DNA of 64,000 nt, from the NCBI RefSeq assembly GCF_000344135.1, contig NZ_BAOP01000005.1:124001-188000 (forward strand). Reading direction: 5' to 3'. The position numbers were made by a program, and so were the translations under genes. This DNA comes from Gordonia malaquae NBRC 108250. Lineage in GTDB: Bacteria > Actinomycetota > Actinomycetes > Mycobacteriales > Mycobacteriaceae. Within the stretch, counting starts at the first letter, position 1, and every line of letters begins with the position of its first letter. Under the pieces are notes generated by a model. The model was not told the origin of the DNA, ran no database searches, and worked only from the letters and a program-made list of their open reading frames with translations. Positions 1 to 8,938 of this stretch are shown in pieces.

Positions 1-678
1 CGTCGGACGCTCCAGAAGGATCGGAGAATCGAAGGTCAACGGCACGACATGCGCGCGATCTGGCCGCTGGGTGGCCAGGAGTTCCGCGATCCACAGTGCG
101 TAATCGGCGTGATCGGTCGCGATGTGCAGCACGCCGCCCGGCTTGAGCCGGTCTGCGATCAGCTCAATGGTTCCCGACTGCAGAAAACGCCGCTTGTGGT
201 GGCGAGTCTTCGGCCACGGGTCCGGGAAGAACACTCGAACACCGGTCAGGCTGTTCGGTGCGACGAGTTCACTGAAGACGACCGTCGCGTCGCCGCGGAT
301 CATCCGGACGTTCGTCAAGCCGCCGCGGTCGACGAGGCCGACCAACTGCGCGAGACCCGGCTGGTACACCTCGACCGCGACGACGTCGCTGTCGGGCTCC
401 TCGGCGGCCATCGCGGCCGTCGAGATGCCCGTACCGCTGCCGACCTCGATGATCAGCGGCGCGTCGCGTCCGAACCACTCCTCGCGGTTCAACGGGGGCT
501 CATCTGCGGCATTGTCGCCGGTCAGGAGGTCGCGGCCAAGTGTGGGCCACAGTGTCTCCCAGTTGTGCTTCTGACCGGTGGTCAGTGCGCCACGGCGGAA
601 ACGGAAGCTCGTCACGCGCGGGTAGAGGCGAGAGTTGTCCTGGTTCTCGTCGTTGTTCACCTCTATATGGTGTCGCAT
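1..678 (-). CDS. trmB: tRNA (guanine-N7)-methyltransferase, 3' end cut by window edge
   Basis: TrmB transfers a methyl group from SAM to N7 of guanine 46 in the tRNA variable loop. I translated the minus strand from the ATG at 678; 226 codons stay open to the window edge, so only the extreme C-terminus is missing. The SAM-binding loop EVGSGTG lies at residues 78-84, and the family signature FFPDPWPKTRHHKRR covers about 150-164, followed by DRLKPGGVLHIATDH. Family members are about 220-260 residues, so little is lost. The gene is divergent from the hypothetical pair starting at 747, with 68 bp between. M. tuberculosis Rv0208c occupies the same position relative to pckG, from memory. Identification is firm; the start could be slightly different. 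Confidence 0.93.
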   Translation of the reverse strand, partial: MRHHIEVNNDENQDNSRLYPRVTSFRFRRGALTTGQKHNWETLWPTLGRDLLTGDNAADEPPLNREEWFGRDAPLIIEVGSGTGISTAAMAAEEPDSDVVAVEVYQPGLAQLVGLVDRGGLTNVRMIRGDATVVFSELVAPNSLTGVRVFFPDPWPKTRHHKRRFLQSGTIELIADRLKPGGVLHIATDHADYALWIAELLATQRPDRAHVVPLTFDSPILLERPT

Positions 679-746
679 TCGAAAGCGCTGCAGGTAACCG
701 ACACCGCAGGTAGCGTCGAATTCGACCTTGGGGGAGGTGGTCTGCG

Positions 747-1409
747 GTGACCGTGGACGATGCAGTCGCACGAGCGTTGACGCGCCGGAACGCGCCGCTG
801 TCAGTGGCGGTCGGCGGACACGGACGGACGGGGAGGAGCACACTGGCCGCGGCGATCCGCGCTCGATTCCGACTGCCCACAGTTGTGGCCGACGACGAAG
901 GTCCACCGCCTGATGTCGACCTGACAATCCGAGTGATCGGAGCTCAGCCCCGCCGGTGTGACGTCGCCGCGGTCGCCTCCGGCGGCGCGATGATCGTCGT
1001 CGCGGGCAAAGCGGACCTGCGCGGCGACCCGCGCGCGCTGGCCGACATCGCCGCCCAGACACTCGGCGTGCCTGTGCTTCCGGTGTCGGGCCTGCTCGCC
1101 TCGGTGACCGTCGTTCCGGGCGACATGGCACTCCTCCGATCCGATCCGGTCGATCCCGACGTACTGCGGCGGTTCGGCGTCGAAGGCGTAGCCCGGGCAC
1201 GCGAGCTCGGTGTGGTTCCCGCGGAGGTCTTGACAGCCCGGCTGAGAGAGGTCAGCGGGATCGACGCGGTCGCCGCCGCGATCAGGTCGATGTCGACGGA
1301 CATCGCTGCAGGTCGTGACCGCCGGATGCGTGCCGAACTGCGCTTGGCGGCAGCTCGAGCCGTCGATCGGGAGCTGGTCGAATCGGCGCTCGCGGGAGTC
1401 GCGTCGTGA
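747..1409 (+). CDS. conserved hypothetical with P-loop-like N-terminus
   Basis: This is a 220-residue soluble protein starting at GTG 747. Residues 23-31 read GHGRTGRST, which resembles a Walker A loop (GxxxxGK[ST]) with Arg in place of Lys. The following stretch (IRVIGAQPRRCDVAAV, then MIVVAGKADL) looks like the strands of a small P-loop fold, with GKAD at the place where small GTPases have NKxD. It overlaps the next gene by 4 bp (GTGA), so the two are probably translated together. It sits where Rv0209 lies in M. tuberculosis, between trmB and pckG. Function is unknown; a degenerate GTPase or ATPase is my inference from the motif only. Confidence 0.8.
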   Translation: MTVDDAVARALTRRNAPLSVAVGGHGRTGRSTLAAAIRARFRLPTVVADDEGPPPDVDLTIRVIGAQPRRCDVAAVASGGAMIVVAGKADLRGDPRALADIAAQTLGVPVLPVSGLLASVTVVPGDMALLRSDPVDPDVLRRFGVEGVARARELGVVPAEVLTARLREVSGIDAVAAAIRSMSTDIAAGRDRRMRAELRLAAARAVDRELVESALAGVAS

Positions 1410-2482
1410 CCGGGGTGCTGATTCTCGCACTGGCCGGCGCCGAACCCGATCGTCTCGCGGACCTGCTGCGGAAGTCGGGTGTCGAGGTCGCGACGGAGGG
1501 CTACGGTGCTGCGATCGTCGCCGTCGACCTGTCGTCTGACATCGGTTTCGAGGAGCGCGCGATGCTCGATCGCCTGGCGAGTGAAGCCGTGCCGACGGCT
1601 CTCGTCGCGGGAGGTGTCCAGCGGCATCCCGACTGGCCGGAAGCGATGGCGCGCGCCCGTGAGGAACTCGATCCCGAGCGACACCTCGCGGTGTTCGCAG
1701 TGGCTACCGACGACGGCGGTGGAGTCGAGGCGCTCGTCGCCTGGTGCATGCAGCCGGACACTGGGCCGCCGGTCCGGCGACCGGACACCCCGACTCCCGT
1801 CGTCCGACTCGATGGGTCCGCGCGGCGATCCTCCGGGCCGCCGCGGGCGGACCGCCTGGCAGGCCTGCGTGCGGGTGTGGCCGCGGCGCGGACTGAGACG
1901 GTCACCGCGGCTCGTGAGTCGGTGCAGGCGCTCGCGGTGGCCGCCGATCGTGCATGCGGAACTCTCGGACGGCGGGACGCTGCGGCGTACACGGCCTGGC
2001 TCACCGATTCGATCAGCACCGTCGAGCTCTCCGCCGAAGCCGAGCTCGACGATCGCCTCCATCAAGTACGGAGAGTCGCGACGATCGGGCTGACCGGTGT
2101 GGATGCGGGGCAGATGGCGTCAGAGCCGGCGCTGCGTCCGCCTCCGCCGCCGCTTCACCGGACAGCGGGAGGTGAGGACGCCGTCGTCCTCCTGCTCGGC
2201 GTGAGCGCGGGCTTCGGCATCGGGCGGATGCTCGTCGCCCCGATCGTCGACGGCTGGTTTCTCGGTGGGCTCGTCACCGCTGCGGTCGGGCTCGCGATCG
2301 CCGCATGGATCGTCGGAGTCCGGCGCACAGCGGCGGTGCGGGCTGCTCTTCGACGCTGGACCGCCGATACCGTCGGCTTGTCGAGGACTGCCCTCGAACA
2401 TCGCCTCGTGGCCCGGGTCGGGACTGTCGAAGCGCATGTCAGCCGCGAGATATGGAACCGAATGCCGTCCCGGCGCGTCTAA
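1406..2482 (+). CDS. conserved hypothetical membrane-anchored protein
   Basis: This 358-residue protein starts at GTG 1406, overlapping the previous stop. The N-terminal 120 residues look like an alpha/beta fold with alternating hydrophobic strands (VLILALAG, GAAIVAVDLS, TALVAGG). The middle is Arg/Ala-rich and helical. Two adjacent hydrophobic segments near residues 255-310 (VVLLLGVSAGFGIGRMLVAP and GLVTAAVGLAIAAWIVGV) form a membrane hairpin. This arrangement, together with the upstream P-loop-like partner, recalls bacterial dynamin-like or septum-site pairs, but I see no diagnostic motif and assign no function. It corresponds in position to Rv0210 of M. tuberculosis. Confidence 0.8.
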   Translation: MTGVLILALAGAEPDRLADLLRKSGVEVATEGYGAAIVAVDLSSDIGFEERAMLDRLASEAVPTALVAGGVQRHPDWPEAMARAREELDPERHLAVFAVATDDGGGVEALVAWCMQPDTGPPVRRPDTPTPVVRLDGSARRSSGPPRADRLAGLRAGVAAARTETVTAARESVQALAVAADRACGTLGRRDAAAYTAWLTDSISTVELSAEAELDDRLHQVRRVATIGLTGVDAGQMASEPALRPPPPPLHRTAGGEDAVVLLLGVSAGFGIGRMLVAPIVDGWFLGGLVTAAVGLAIAAWIVGVRRTAAVRAALRRWTADTVGLSRTALEHRLVARVGTVEAHVSREIWNRMPSRRV

Positions 2483-2535
2483 CCTTAAGAGGAGAGATGT
2501 GAAGCGGGTCGAGGGGAACGGCTGGGAGGGTGCGG

Positions 2536-2838
2536 ATGGAGGACTGGTTCGTCTCCGACTCCGGCGACGCCCCCGTGGGCCCCGCCGATTCGCTCTGGAC
2601 CTACGAGGACGGCTCCCTGTGGGACCTCGGCCCGGCGGACTTCGACGCGGACGGTGACGGGACGCCGGAGTCGCGCGCAAGCGAACTCGACGGCGACCAG
2701 GTCCTGTTGTCCGACACCGACGGTGACGGGCGGGTCGATCGTGTCACGACGCTGCACACGGACGGCACGGTCGACGTGGCTGACGTGACCGCGGAGCGTC
2801 TCCCATGGAGTCCTACGTCACTCGGTCGGTTGGAGTGA
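2536..2838 (+). CDS. small acidic DUF6802-like protein with Asp-rich repeats
   Basis: This 100-residue acidic protein carries two calcium-loop-like motifs, [11 protein letters not shown] and DTDGDGRVD, similar to thrombospondin type-3 or EF-hand-like Asp loops. ATG 2536 is preferred over GTG 2530 because a GGGAGG ribosome-binding site at 2524-2529 is spaced 6 nt from it. There is no signal peptide. The alternation of Asp loops with short strand-like segments ([17 protein letters not shown]) matches the DUF6802 family of actinobacteria as I remember it. It lies just upstream of pckG in the same direction with a 112-bp gap. Role unknown. Confidence 0.75.
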   Translation: MEDWFVSDSGDAPVGPADSLWTYEDGSLWDLGPADFDADGDGTPESRASELDGDQVLLSDTDGDGRVDRVTTLHTDGTVDVADVTAERLPWSPTSLGRLE

Positions 2839-2950
2839 CGAATTCCTCGCTGTACCGACTGCCGGATGTCCGTTAGGGGCGCGTACCCTGTGTACAACTG
2901 CGCCCGGTGAGCAACGGTGCGCAGGCATCGCCGTTACCAAGGAGCTCCGC

Positions 2951-4771
2951 ATGACCGCTGCGACCATTCCCGGCCTCGAACCCGGGAACGCCCCGACCAA
3001 TCACCCCGGGCTGCTCGCCTGGGTCGCCGAAGTCGCCGAACTGACGCAGCCGGATCGGGTCGTCTGGTCGGACGGCAGCGACGAGGAGTGGGACCGACTC
3101 ACCGCACAGCTGGTCGAGGCCGGCACCATGGTGAAGCTGAACGACGAGAAGAAGCCGAACTCGTTCCTGGCTCTCTCCGACCCCGCCGACGTCGCCCGCG
3201 TCGAATCGCGCACCTTCATCTGCTCCAAGACAGAAGAAGCCGCCGGGCCCACCAACAACTGGGTGGACCCGGACGAGATGCGCGCCACCATGACGGATCT
3301 GTACCGCGGCTCGATGCGTGGGCGCACCATGTTCGTGGTGCCTTTCTGCATGGGCCCGCTCGGCTCCGACGACCCGAAGCTCGGTGTTGAGCTGACCGAC
3401 TCCGAGTACGTCGTCCTGTCGATGCGCATCATGACTCGCGTCGGCCCCGAGGTCCTCAAGACCCTCGGCGACGACGGCTTCTTCGTGAAGGCGCTCCACT
3501 CGGTCGGCGCGCCCCTCGAGCCGGGACAGGCCGATGTGCCCTGGCCGTGCAACCCTGAGAAGTACATCGTCCAGTTCCCCGAAGACCGTGTCATCTGGTC
3601 GTACGGTTCGGGCTACGGCGGCAACGCGCTCCTCGGCAAGAAGTGCTACGCACTGCGCATCGCGTCGGCGATGGCCCACGACGAGGGTTGGCTGGCCGAG
3701 CACATGCTCATCCTCAAGCTCATCTCGCCCGAAGACAAGGTGTACTACGTCGCCGCCGCGTTCCCGTCGGCCTGCGGCAAGACCAACCTCGCGATGATCC
3801 TGCCGACCCTCCCGGGCTGGCGCGCCGAGACCGTCGGCGACGACATCGCCTGGATGCGCTTCGGCAAGGACGGCCGCCTCTACGCGGTGAACCCCGAATT
3901 CGGCTTTTTCGGTGTCGCCCCCGGAACCGGCATGGACTCGAACCCGACCGCCATGGAGACCATCGAGGTCGGCAACACGCTCTACACGAACGTGGCCCGC
4001 ACCGACGACAACGACGTCTGGTGGGAGGGCATCGGCGATGCCCCCGATCACCTCATCGACTGGCGTGGCAACGACTGGACGCCGGACTCCGCAGACAAGG
4101 CCGCACACCCGAACTCGCGCTACTGCACGCCGATGTCGCAGTGCCCGACCCTCGCCCCCGAGTGGGACGACCCGCAGGGCGTGCCGATCTCGGCGATCCT
4201 GTTCGGCGGACGCCGCAAGACCACCGTTCCGCTGGTCACCGAGGCTCGTGACTGGGAGCACGCCGTGTTCATGGGCGCGACCGTCGGCTCTGAGCAGACC
4301 GCTGCCGCTGAAGGCAAGGTCGGCTCCACCCGCCGCGACCCGATGGCGATGCTGCCGTTCCTCGGCTACCACGTCGGCGACTACTTCGAGCACTGGCTGA
4401 ACATCGGTCGCACCGAGGGCGCTCAGATGCCGCACGTGTTCTACGTCAACTGGTTCCGTCGTGGCGAAGACGGCCGCTTCCTGTGGCCCGGATTCGGCGA
4501 GAACAGCCGCGTCCTCAAGTGGATGGTCGACCGCATCGAGGGCAACGTCGAAGGCGTCGACACCCCGATCGGCATCGTCGCCAAGCCCGAGGAACTGGAC
4601 CTGACCGGCCTGGACGTCTCGGAAGCCGATGTCGCCGAGGCTCTCGCGGTGAACGTCGACGAATGGCGCAACGAGATCCCGAGCATCGAGGAGTGGTTCG
4701 ACTTCGTCGGCGACAAGCTCCCCGCAGAGCTCACCGCTCAGCTCGACGTCCTCCGCGGACGTCTCGGCTGA
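2951..4771 (+). CDS. pckG: phosphoenolpyruvate carboxykinase (GTP)
   Basis: PckG converts oxaloacetate and GTP to PEP, CO2 and GDP, the entry step of gluconeogenesis and part of anaplerotic control. The 606-residue length is normal for the GTP-dependent class. The nucleotide-binding kinase-1 loop FPSACGKTN is at residues 271-279, including the reactive Cys275 and Lys277 typical of GTP-type enzymes. The kinase-2 segment TVGDDIAWM starts at 294. The N-terminal segment with SRTFICS and the metal/substrate region [15 protein letters not shown] are also present. Start ATG 2951 follows an AAGGAGC site. A 200-bp spacer containing a large inverted repeat separates it from the ABC exporter genes. Confidence 0.98.
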   Translation: MTAATIPGLEPGNAPTNHPGLLAWVAEVAELTQPDRVVWSDGSDEEWDRLTAQLVEAGTMVKLNDEKKPNSFLALSDPADVARVESRTFICSKTEEAAGPTNNWVDPDEMRATMTDLYRGSMRGRTMFVVPFCMGPLGSDDPKLGVELTDSEYVVLSMRIMTRVGPEVLKTLGDDGFFVKALHSVGAPLEPGQADVPWPCNPEKYIVQFPEDRVIWSYGSGYGGNALLGKKCYALRIASAMAHDEGWLAEHMLILKLISPEDKVYYVAAAFPSACGKTNLAMILPTLPGWRAETVGDDIAWMRFGKDGRLYAVNPEFGFFGVAPGTGMDSNPTAMETIEVGNTLYTNVARTDDNDVWWEGIGDAPDHLIDWRGNDWTPDSADKAAHPNSRYCTPMSQCPTLAPEWDDPQGVPISAILFGGRRKTTVPLVTEARDWEHAVFMGATVGSEQTAAAEGKVGSTRRDPMAMLPFLGYHVGDYFEHWLNIGRTEGAQMPHVFYVNWFRRGEDGRFLWPGFGENSRVLKWMVDRIEGNVEGVDTPIGIVAKPEELDLTGLDVSEADVAEALAVNVDEWRNEIPSIEEWFDFVGDKLPAELTAQLDVLRGRLG

Positions 4772-4790
4772 CGCGAGTAACGCTGTAACC

Positions 4791-4924
4791 AGAAGACCTT
4801 TCGACTCGCAAGCTCGCTCAAGGAGCAGGTAAGCCGCCCGCTCCACGGAGCCCACGTGCTTTCTTGAGCGGTGCGAGCTCTCCGCCTGCTCCTTGAGCGA
4901 GCGGAGCGAGTCGAAAGGTCTTCT
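4791..4924. repeat. REP-like inverted repeat, copy 1
   Basis: Two long arms (4791-4829 and 4885-4924) are near-perfect inverted complements built on TTCGACTCGC...GCTCGCTCAAGGAGCAGG. The loop is about 55 bp and itself contains a partial inner copy (CTTGAGCGGTGCGAGCTC). Related sequence occurs at 8838-8938 and inside aftD, with fragments at 31671, 56395 and 58576, so this is a dispersed repeat family rather than a gene-specific terminator. It fills most of the gap between pckG and the ABC ATPase gene and could also act as a transcription terminator. Confidence 0.85.
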
Positions 4925-4974
4925 GTCTTTCTCCGGGACGACGTCAGGGTCAATCCTGATAGCGCGGGCCCGAG

Positions 4975-5778
4975 ATGTTTGGAAACCTGTTCGGTATGAC
5001 ACACGCAGCCTCAGACAAGGCCCAGCAGGTCGCCGCACGCGCCGACGGGTTGACGAAGACATACGGGTCGGGTGACACCGTCGTGCACGCTCTGCGCGGC
5101 GTGTCCATCGGCTTCCAGACAGGGCAGTTCACGGCCATCATGGGACCGTCGGGTTCGGGGAAGTCGACCCTGATGCACTGCCTGGCTGGGCTCGACACCG
5201 CGTCGGAAGGCAGCGTCCGGATCGGCGACGTGGAACTCGCGGGCCTGAACGACAAAGAGATGACCAAACTGCGACGTGACCGCATCGGGTTCGTGTTCCA
5301 GGCGTTCAACCTGGTTCCCACCCTGACCGCGGAGGAGAACATCACGCTCCCGCAGGGCATCGCAGGCCGCAAGGTCGACGAGGACTGGTTCTCGACGGTC
5401 GTCGACCGACTCGGCATTCGGGACCGCCTCGCGCATCGACCGAGCGAACTGTCCGGCGGTCAGCAGCAGCGTGTGGCGTGCGCACGTGCACTCGTGGGAC
5501 GGCCCGACATCATCTTCGGCGACGAGCCGACCGGCAACCTCGACTCGCGGTCGTCTGGTGAGGTCCTCGACATCCTGCGTGCGGCCACCGACGAGTTCGG
5601 GCAGACAGTCGTCATCGTCACGCACGACCCGCGGGCCGCGGCCTACGCGGACCGCGTGGTGTTCCTCGCCGACGGCCAGTTCGTGCAGGAGCTGTTCTCG
5701 CCGTCCGCCGACGACGTCTTCGAAGTGATGAAGAACCTCGATGGTGCGGGCGGCTCTACCAGCGCGGGAGCGCAGTGA
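4975..5778 (+). CDS. ABC transporter ATP-binding protein, MacB/LolD type
   Basis: This is the ATPase subunit of an FtsX-type ABC exporter or mechanotransmitter. Walker A GPSGSGKST, signature LSGGQQQR, Walker B with GDEPTGNLD, and the switch His in VTHDPR are all intact in 267 residues. GDEPTGNLD and the LTAEENI segment are characteristic of the LolD/MacB subfamily. ATG 4975 is used; ATG 4996 (MTHAASDK) is an alternative giving a more typical N-terminus. The stop overlaps the permease start by 4 bp, showing translational coupling. Substrate is unknown. Confidence 0.93.
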   Translation: MFGNLFGMTHAASDKAQQVAARADGLTKTYGSGDTVVHALRGVSIGFQTGQFTAIMGPSGSGKSTLMHCLAGLDTASEGSVRIGDVELAGLNDKEMTKLRRDRIGFVFQAFNLVPTLTAEENITLPQGIAGRKVDEDWFSTVVDRLGIRDRLAHRPSELSGGQQQRVACARALVGRPDIIFGDEPTGNLDSRSSGEVLDILRAATDEFGQTVVIVTHDPRAAAYADRVVFLADGQFVQELFSPSADDVFEVMKNLDGAGGSTSAGAQ

Positions 5779-8342
5779 TCATGGGATCGGTGATGCGCAA
5801 GGTCTCCACCCGGAGTCTCGCCTCCCACAAGCTGCGTCTGGTCCTCACCGTGTTCTCGGTGGTCCTGGGAACCAGCTTCGTCGCCGCGGCAGTCATCTTC
5901 ACCTCGACCGTCTCCAACGCGTTCAACGCCATCTTCGACAACGTCGCGCAGGGCGTGTCGGTCGAGGTCACGGCTGCCGAATCCGATGCGCCCGGCGTCC
6001 CGGTCGAGCTCGTCGAGAAGCTCCGCGACTCCAAGAACGAGCTCGGCATCGATCGGCTCGTCGAGAACTTCGGCGGCCCCGTGACCGTCGCCGACTCCAG
6101 TGGCAAGGCCATTCAGACGGGTGGAGCTCCGAGCGTCGCGTCCGCGTTCATCCCCGAAGGGGAGGGCATCGGCGATCCGATGACCCTCGTCGACGGCCGG
6201 GCGCCGGCGTCGGAGAACGAGATCACCATCAATCGGGACGCGGCCGACAAGGCCGGCCTGCACGTCGGATCGACGACCAAGGTGGTCCTCGGCACCGGAG
6301 TGTCCGACCCGATCGACGTGACGATCGTCGGACTCACCGATCTGCCGACGTCGACCGGCGGCTACGTCGGCATCCAGTTCGACCAGCAGACGGCCGAAGA
6401 CTACTTCTCCGACGGCGACTACATCGGCGTCGTCGACATGACCGCAGTTCCCGGGGTGTCCGACTCGGAACTCCGCGACCGGGTCCACACCGCACTCGGC
6501 GACGCGAAGACCGTGGACGAGCTGTACAAGGTCCGTACCGGTGACCAGGTCCGGGCGGATCAGAAAGCTGAGATCAGCGAGTTCCTGACGATCTTCCGCT
6601 ACATCCTCCTCGCCTTCGCAGGCATCGGACTTCTCGTCGGCACGTTCATCATCTACAACACCTTCTCGATGATCGTCGCGCAGCGGAACCGCGAACTCGC
6701 ACTGCTCCGCGCGATCGGCGCCAGCCGCAAGGACGTGTCGCGTTCCGTTCTCACCGAAGCGCTGCTCGTCGGCGTGCTCGGCGGCGCCATCGGCCTCGGT
6801 CTCGGTGCGGCCATCGCGGCAGGCATGCTCGCCTTCACGAAGTCGCAGGGGTTGCCGTCCAACGGCATCGAAGTGGGACTGTCGGCGATCGCCTCCGCGG
6901 TGTTCGTCGGAATCATCGTCACGATGCTGAGTGCGTGGATTCCGGCTCGTCGCGCGTCGCGAATCCCACCGGTCGAAGCGATGCGTGAGAGCACTGTCGA
7001 ACCGGGCGCGGGTTCGCTCCGCAAGCGCACCCTCATCGGGGCCGTCCTCGGTGTCCTCGCTGTCGCGGCACTGGTCGTCGGTGGTCTCGGTGAAGGGTCC
7101 GGACCCGCACTGATCGTCGCGGTGGGCGCTGTTCTGGCGATCGTCGCCGTCGTGCTCGCCGCGCCCGCACTGTCGCAGCCGTTCGTGGGCGCCCTCGGCG
7201 GGGTGTTCCAGAAGCCGTTCGGGACTGTCGGGCGGCTCGCCCGCACCAATGCCGTCCGCAACCCGCGGCGCAGTGCGGCGACGGCGTTCGCGCTCACTCT
7301 CGGGCTCATGCTCGTTGTTGTGATCGGCACGCTCGGATCGTCGTTCAAGGGCACGATCAACTCGGCCGTCGACAAGGGTGTGAAGGCAGACTTCATCATC
7401 ACCGGCACCAACGGCGGGCAGATGCCGCTCGGCTTGGCCGACGCAGTCCGCAAGGCCCCCGATGCGCAGACCGTGGTCAGTCAGGCGATCGCGATCGCCA
7501 AGCTCGACGGCAAGAACCTGTGGATGACGGCGCCTCTCGGCGGCAAGCTGTCCGACGTCGCCGTCGTCACGCCGGTCGAGGGTGTGGTGGACGTTCCCGC
7601 CGACGGTATGGCCGTCGACCAGCCCACCGCGAGCGAACAGGGGTGGAAGATCGGCGACGACGTGAAGCTCACGTCCCTGACCGGCACCGATGTGACCGTT
7701 CCGATCGTCGGGATCTACGAACCTTCCGAGATCGCTGGACCTCGCCTCATCGGGCAGAACGTATACGACAAGCTGGTCCCCAGTGAGGCCATGCGTGTTG
7801 TGCAGCCCATCTGGGTCAAGGGAAAGCCCGGCGTCGACGCCGACACACTCCGCAGCCAACTGGAAGACGTGACGGCGCCGTACCTGATCGCCCAGATCCA
7901 GGACCGCGAGCAGTTCAAGAACGCGATCTCGTCGCAGATCGATCAGATGATGATCACGCTGTACGCCCTCCTCGGTCTGTCTCTGGTGATCGCCGTCCTC
8001 GGCATCATCAACACGCTCGCCCTGTCGGTCGTCGAACGCAAACGTGAGATCGGCATGCTCCGCGCCGTCGGTATGGCCCGGGCACAGGTGCGTCGGTCGA
8101 TCTACCTCGAGTCCACGTATATCGCGGTGTTCGGTGCGCTCCTCGGCGCCGTCCTCGGTCTCGCCATCGGAGTGCCGCTGGTCCGGACCCTTGCGTACTG
8201 GGGCCTCGAAGGTGTGGTCATACCGTGGTCGCTCATCGGCGGGACCCTGGTCGGAGCGGCGGTCGTCGGTGTGGTCGCAGCGTTGTGGCCTGCCGTGACC
8301 GCGGCCCGGACCAGACCGTTGGAGGCTATCGTCGAAGGATGA
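5775..8342 (+). CDS. FtsX/MacB-type ABC permease
   Basis: An 855-residue permease with a duplicated FtsX architecture. A first transmembrane helix near residues 20-40 is followed by a large extracytoplasmic domain (about 45-260). The first FtsX domain (about 275-395) has three helices and the motif NRELALLRAIGAS. A second set begins near 415 with two helices, another external domain (about 510-710) and a second FtsX domain (about 715-850) with KREIGMLRAVGMAR. GTG 5775 overlaps the ATPase stop; ATG 5781 is an alternative. Two-part permeases of this size paired with LolD-type ATPases are common in actinobacteria, usually for lipids, peptides or envelope control. The actual substrate cannot be read here. 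Confidence 0.93.
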   Translation: MIMGSVMRKVSTRSLASHKLRLVLTVFSVVLGTSFVAAAVIFTSTVSNAFNAIFDNVAQGVSVEVTAAESDAPGVPVELVEKLRDSKNELGIDRLVENFGGPVTVADSSGKAIQTGGAPSVASAFIPEGEGIGDPMTLVDGRAPASENEITINRDAADKAGLHVGSTTKVVLGTGVSDPIDVTIVGLTDLPTSTGGYVGIQFDQQTAEDYFSDGDYIGVVDMTAVPGVSDSELRDRVHTALGDAKTVDELYKVRTGDQVRADQKAEISEFLTIFRYILLAFAGIGLLVGTFIIYNTFSMIVAQRNRELALLRAIGASRKDVSRSVLTEALLVGVLGGAIGLGLGAAIAAGMLAFTKSQGLPSNGIEVGLSAIASAVFVGIIVTMLSAWIPARRASRIPPVEAMRESTVEPGAGSLRKRTLIGAVLGVLAVAALVVGGLGEGSGPALIVAVGAVLAIVAVVLAAPALSQPFVGALGGVFQKPFGTVGRLARTNAVRNPRRSAATAFALTLGLMLVVVIGTLGSSFKGTINSAVDKGVKADFIITGTNGGQMPLGLADAVRKAPDAQTVVSQAIAIAKLDGKNLWMTAPLGGKLSDVAVVTPVEGVVDVPADGMAVDQPTASEQGWKIGDDVKLTSLTGTDVTVPIVGIYEPSEIAGPRLIGQNVYDKLVPSEAMRVVQPIWVKGKPGVDADTLRSQLEDVTAPYLIAQIQDREQFKNAISSQIDQMMITLYALLGLSLVIAVLGIINTLALSVVERKREIGMLRAVGMARAQVRRSIYLESTYIAVFGALLGAVLGLAIGVPLVRTLAYWGLEGVVIPWSLIGGTLVGAAVVGVVAALWPAVTAARTRPLEAIVEG

Positions 8343-8830
8343 GCACTGGGAAGAACACCGGCCGGACAGTTGTCCTGTCCCTCGTGGTGGCGCTCTCCCT
8401 CGTGGTTCTGATCGTCGTGGCGGTACTGGTGTTCGGTGGCGGATCGTCGCCGGACAACGGTGCCGCCACGACGACTGTCGCGCCCTCGTCCACCACGTCG
8501 TCGACGACTGAGTCGTCGTCCACCACCACGTCGACGCCGACGAGCACTCACACCCGGCCCACCGGCGAACCGGGCACCGTCACCTACCAGCTCACCGGCA
8601 GCGGTGACGTCGTCGGAGTGTCGTACCGCAGCGGTTCCACGATGCGGGTCGTCGCGATCACCGGGACCCCGTGGCAGCAGAAGACGACCGTCACTGACCG
8701 TCGTGCGCGGCTCACCGGCATCGTGATCCGCGGTCCGATCACCTGCACGATCATGCAGGGTGAGGAACTCCTGTCGTCGTCCACGTCGTCGGGCGGGCCC
8801 ATCTCCTGCGGCGCGACGCTCCCGAGGTGA
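8339..8830 (+). CDS. MmpS-like membrane-anchored protein
   Basis: A 163-residue protein starting at ATG 8339, whose start overlaps the permease stop (ATGA), so it belongs to the same unit. One N-terminal transmembrane helix (about residues 10-33) is followed by a low-complexity Ser/Thr linker of about 45 residues and a C-terminal beta domain. That domain begins TVTYQLTGSGDVVGVSY and contains a later TPWQQKTTV, the pattern of MmpS proteins, where VTYEVTGSG and a PW motif recur. MmpS proteins accompany MmpL transporters; here the partner would be an ABC exporter, which is unusual. The family call is by pattern only. Confidence 0.75.
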   Translation: MSTGKNTGRTVVLSLVVALSLVVLIVVAVLVFGGGSSPDNGAATTTVAPSSTTSSTTESSSTTTSTPTSTHTRPTGEPGTVTYQLTGSGDVVGVSYRSGSTMRVVAITGTPWQQKTTVTDRRARLTGIVIRGPITCTIMQGEELLSSSTSSGGPISCGATLPR

Positions 8831-8837
8831 CGTGCCG

Positions 8838-8938
8838 ACGCTTCGACTCGCTTCGCTCGCTCAACGAGCAGGAAGGTGCCCAACGCGCAGGAGGGAGTCC
8901 CCACTGCTCGTTGAGCGAGCGAAGCGAGTCGAAGCGTC
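8838..8938. repeat. REP-like inverted repeat, copy 2
   Basis: Arms 8838-8871 and 8905-8938 are perfect inverted complements of about 34 bp built on GCTTCGACTCGCTTCGCTCG, separated by a 33-bp loop. The right arm reaches the stop codon of the minus-strand methyltransferase gene, so the last bases of that gene are repeat-derived. The position between convergent genes suits a bidirectional terminator. Confidence 0.88.

Noticed and set aside
4791..4924. Small non-coding RNA gene
   Set aside because: The element is a member of a dispersed repeat family and no promoter was seen.
2873..5062. 729-codon open frame on the minus strand across pckG
   Set aside because: Antisense shadow of the high-GC pckG gene; low-complexity His/Asp/Arg/Val composition and no domain.
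5643..7859. 738-codon open frame on the minus strand across the FtsX-type gene
   Set aside because: Shadow frame; the plus-strand permease has clear FtsX motifs and overlapping starts.
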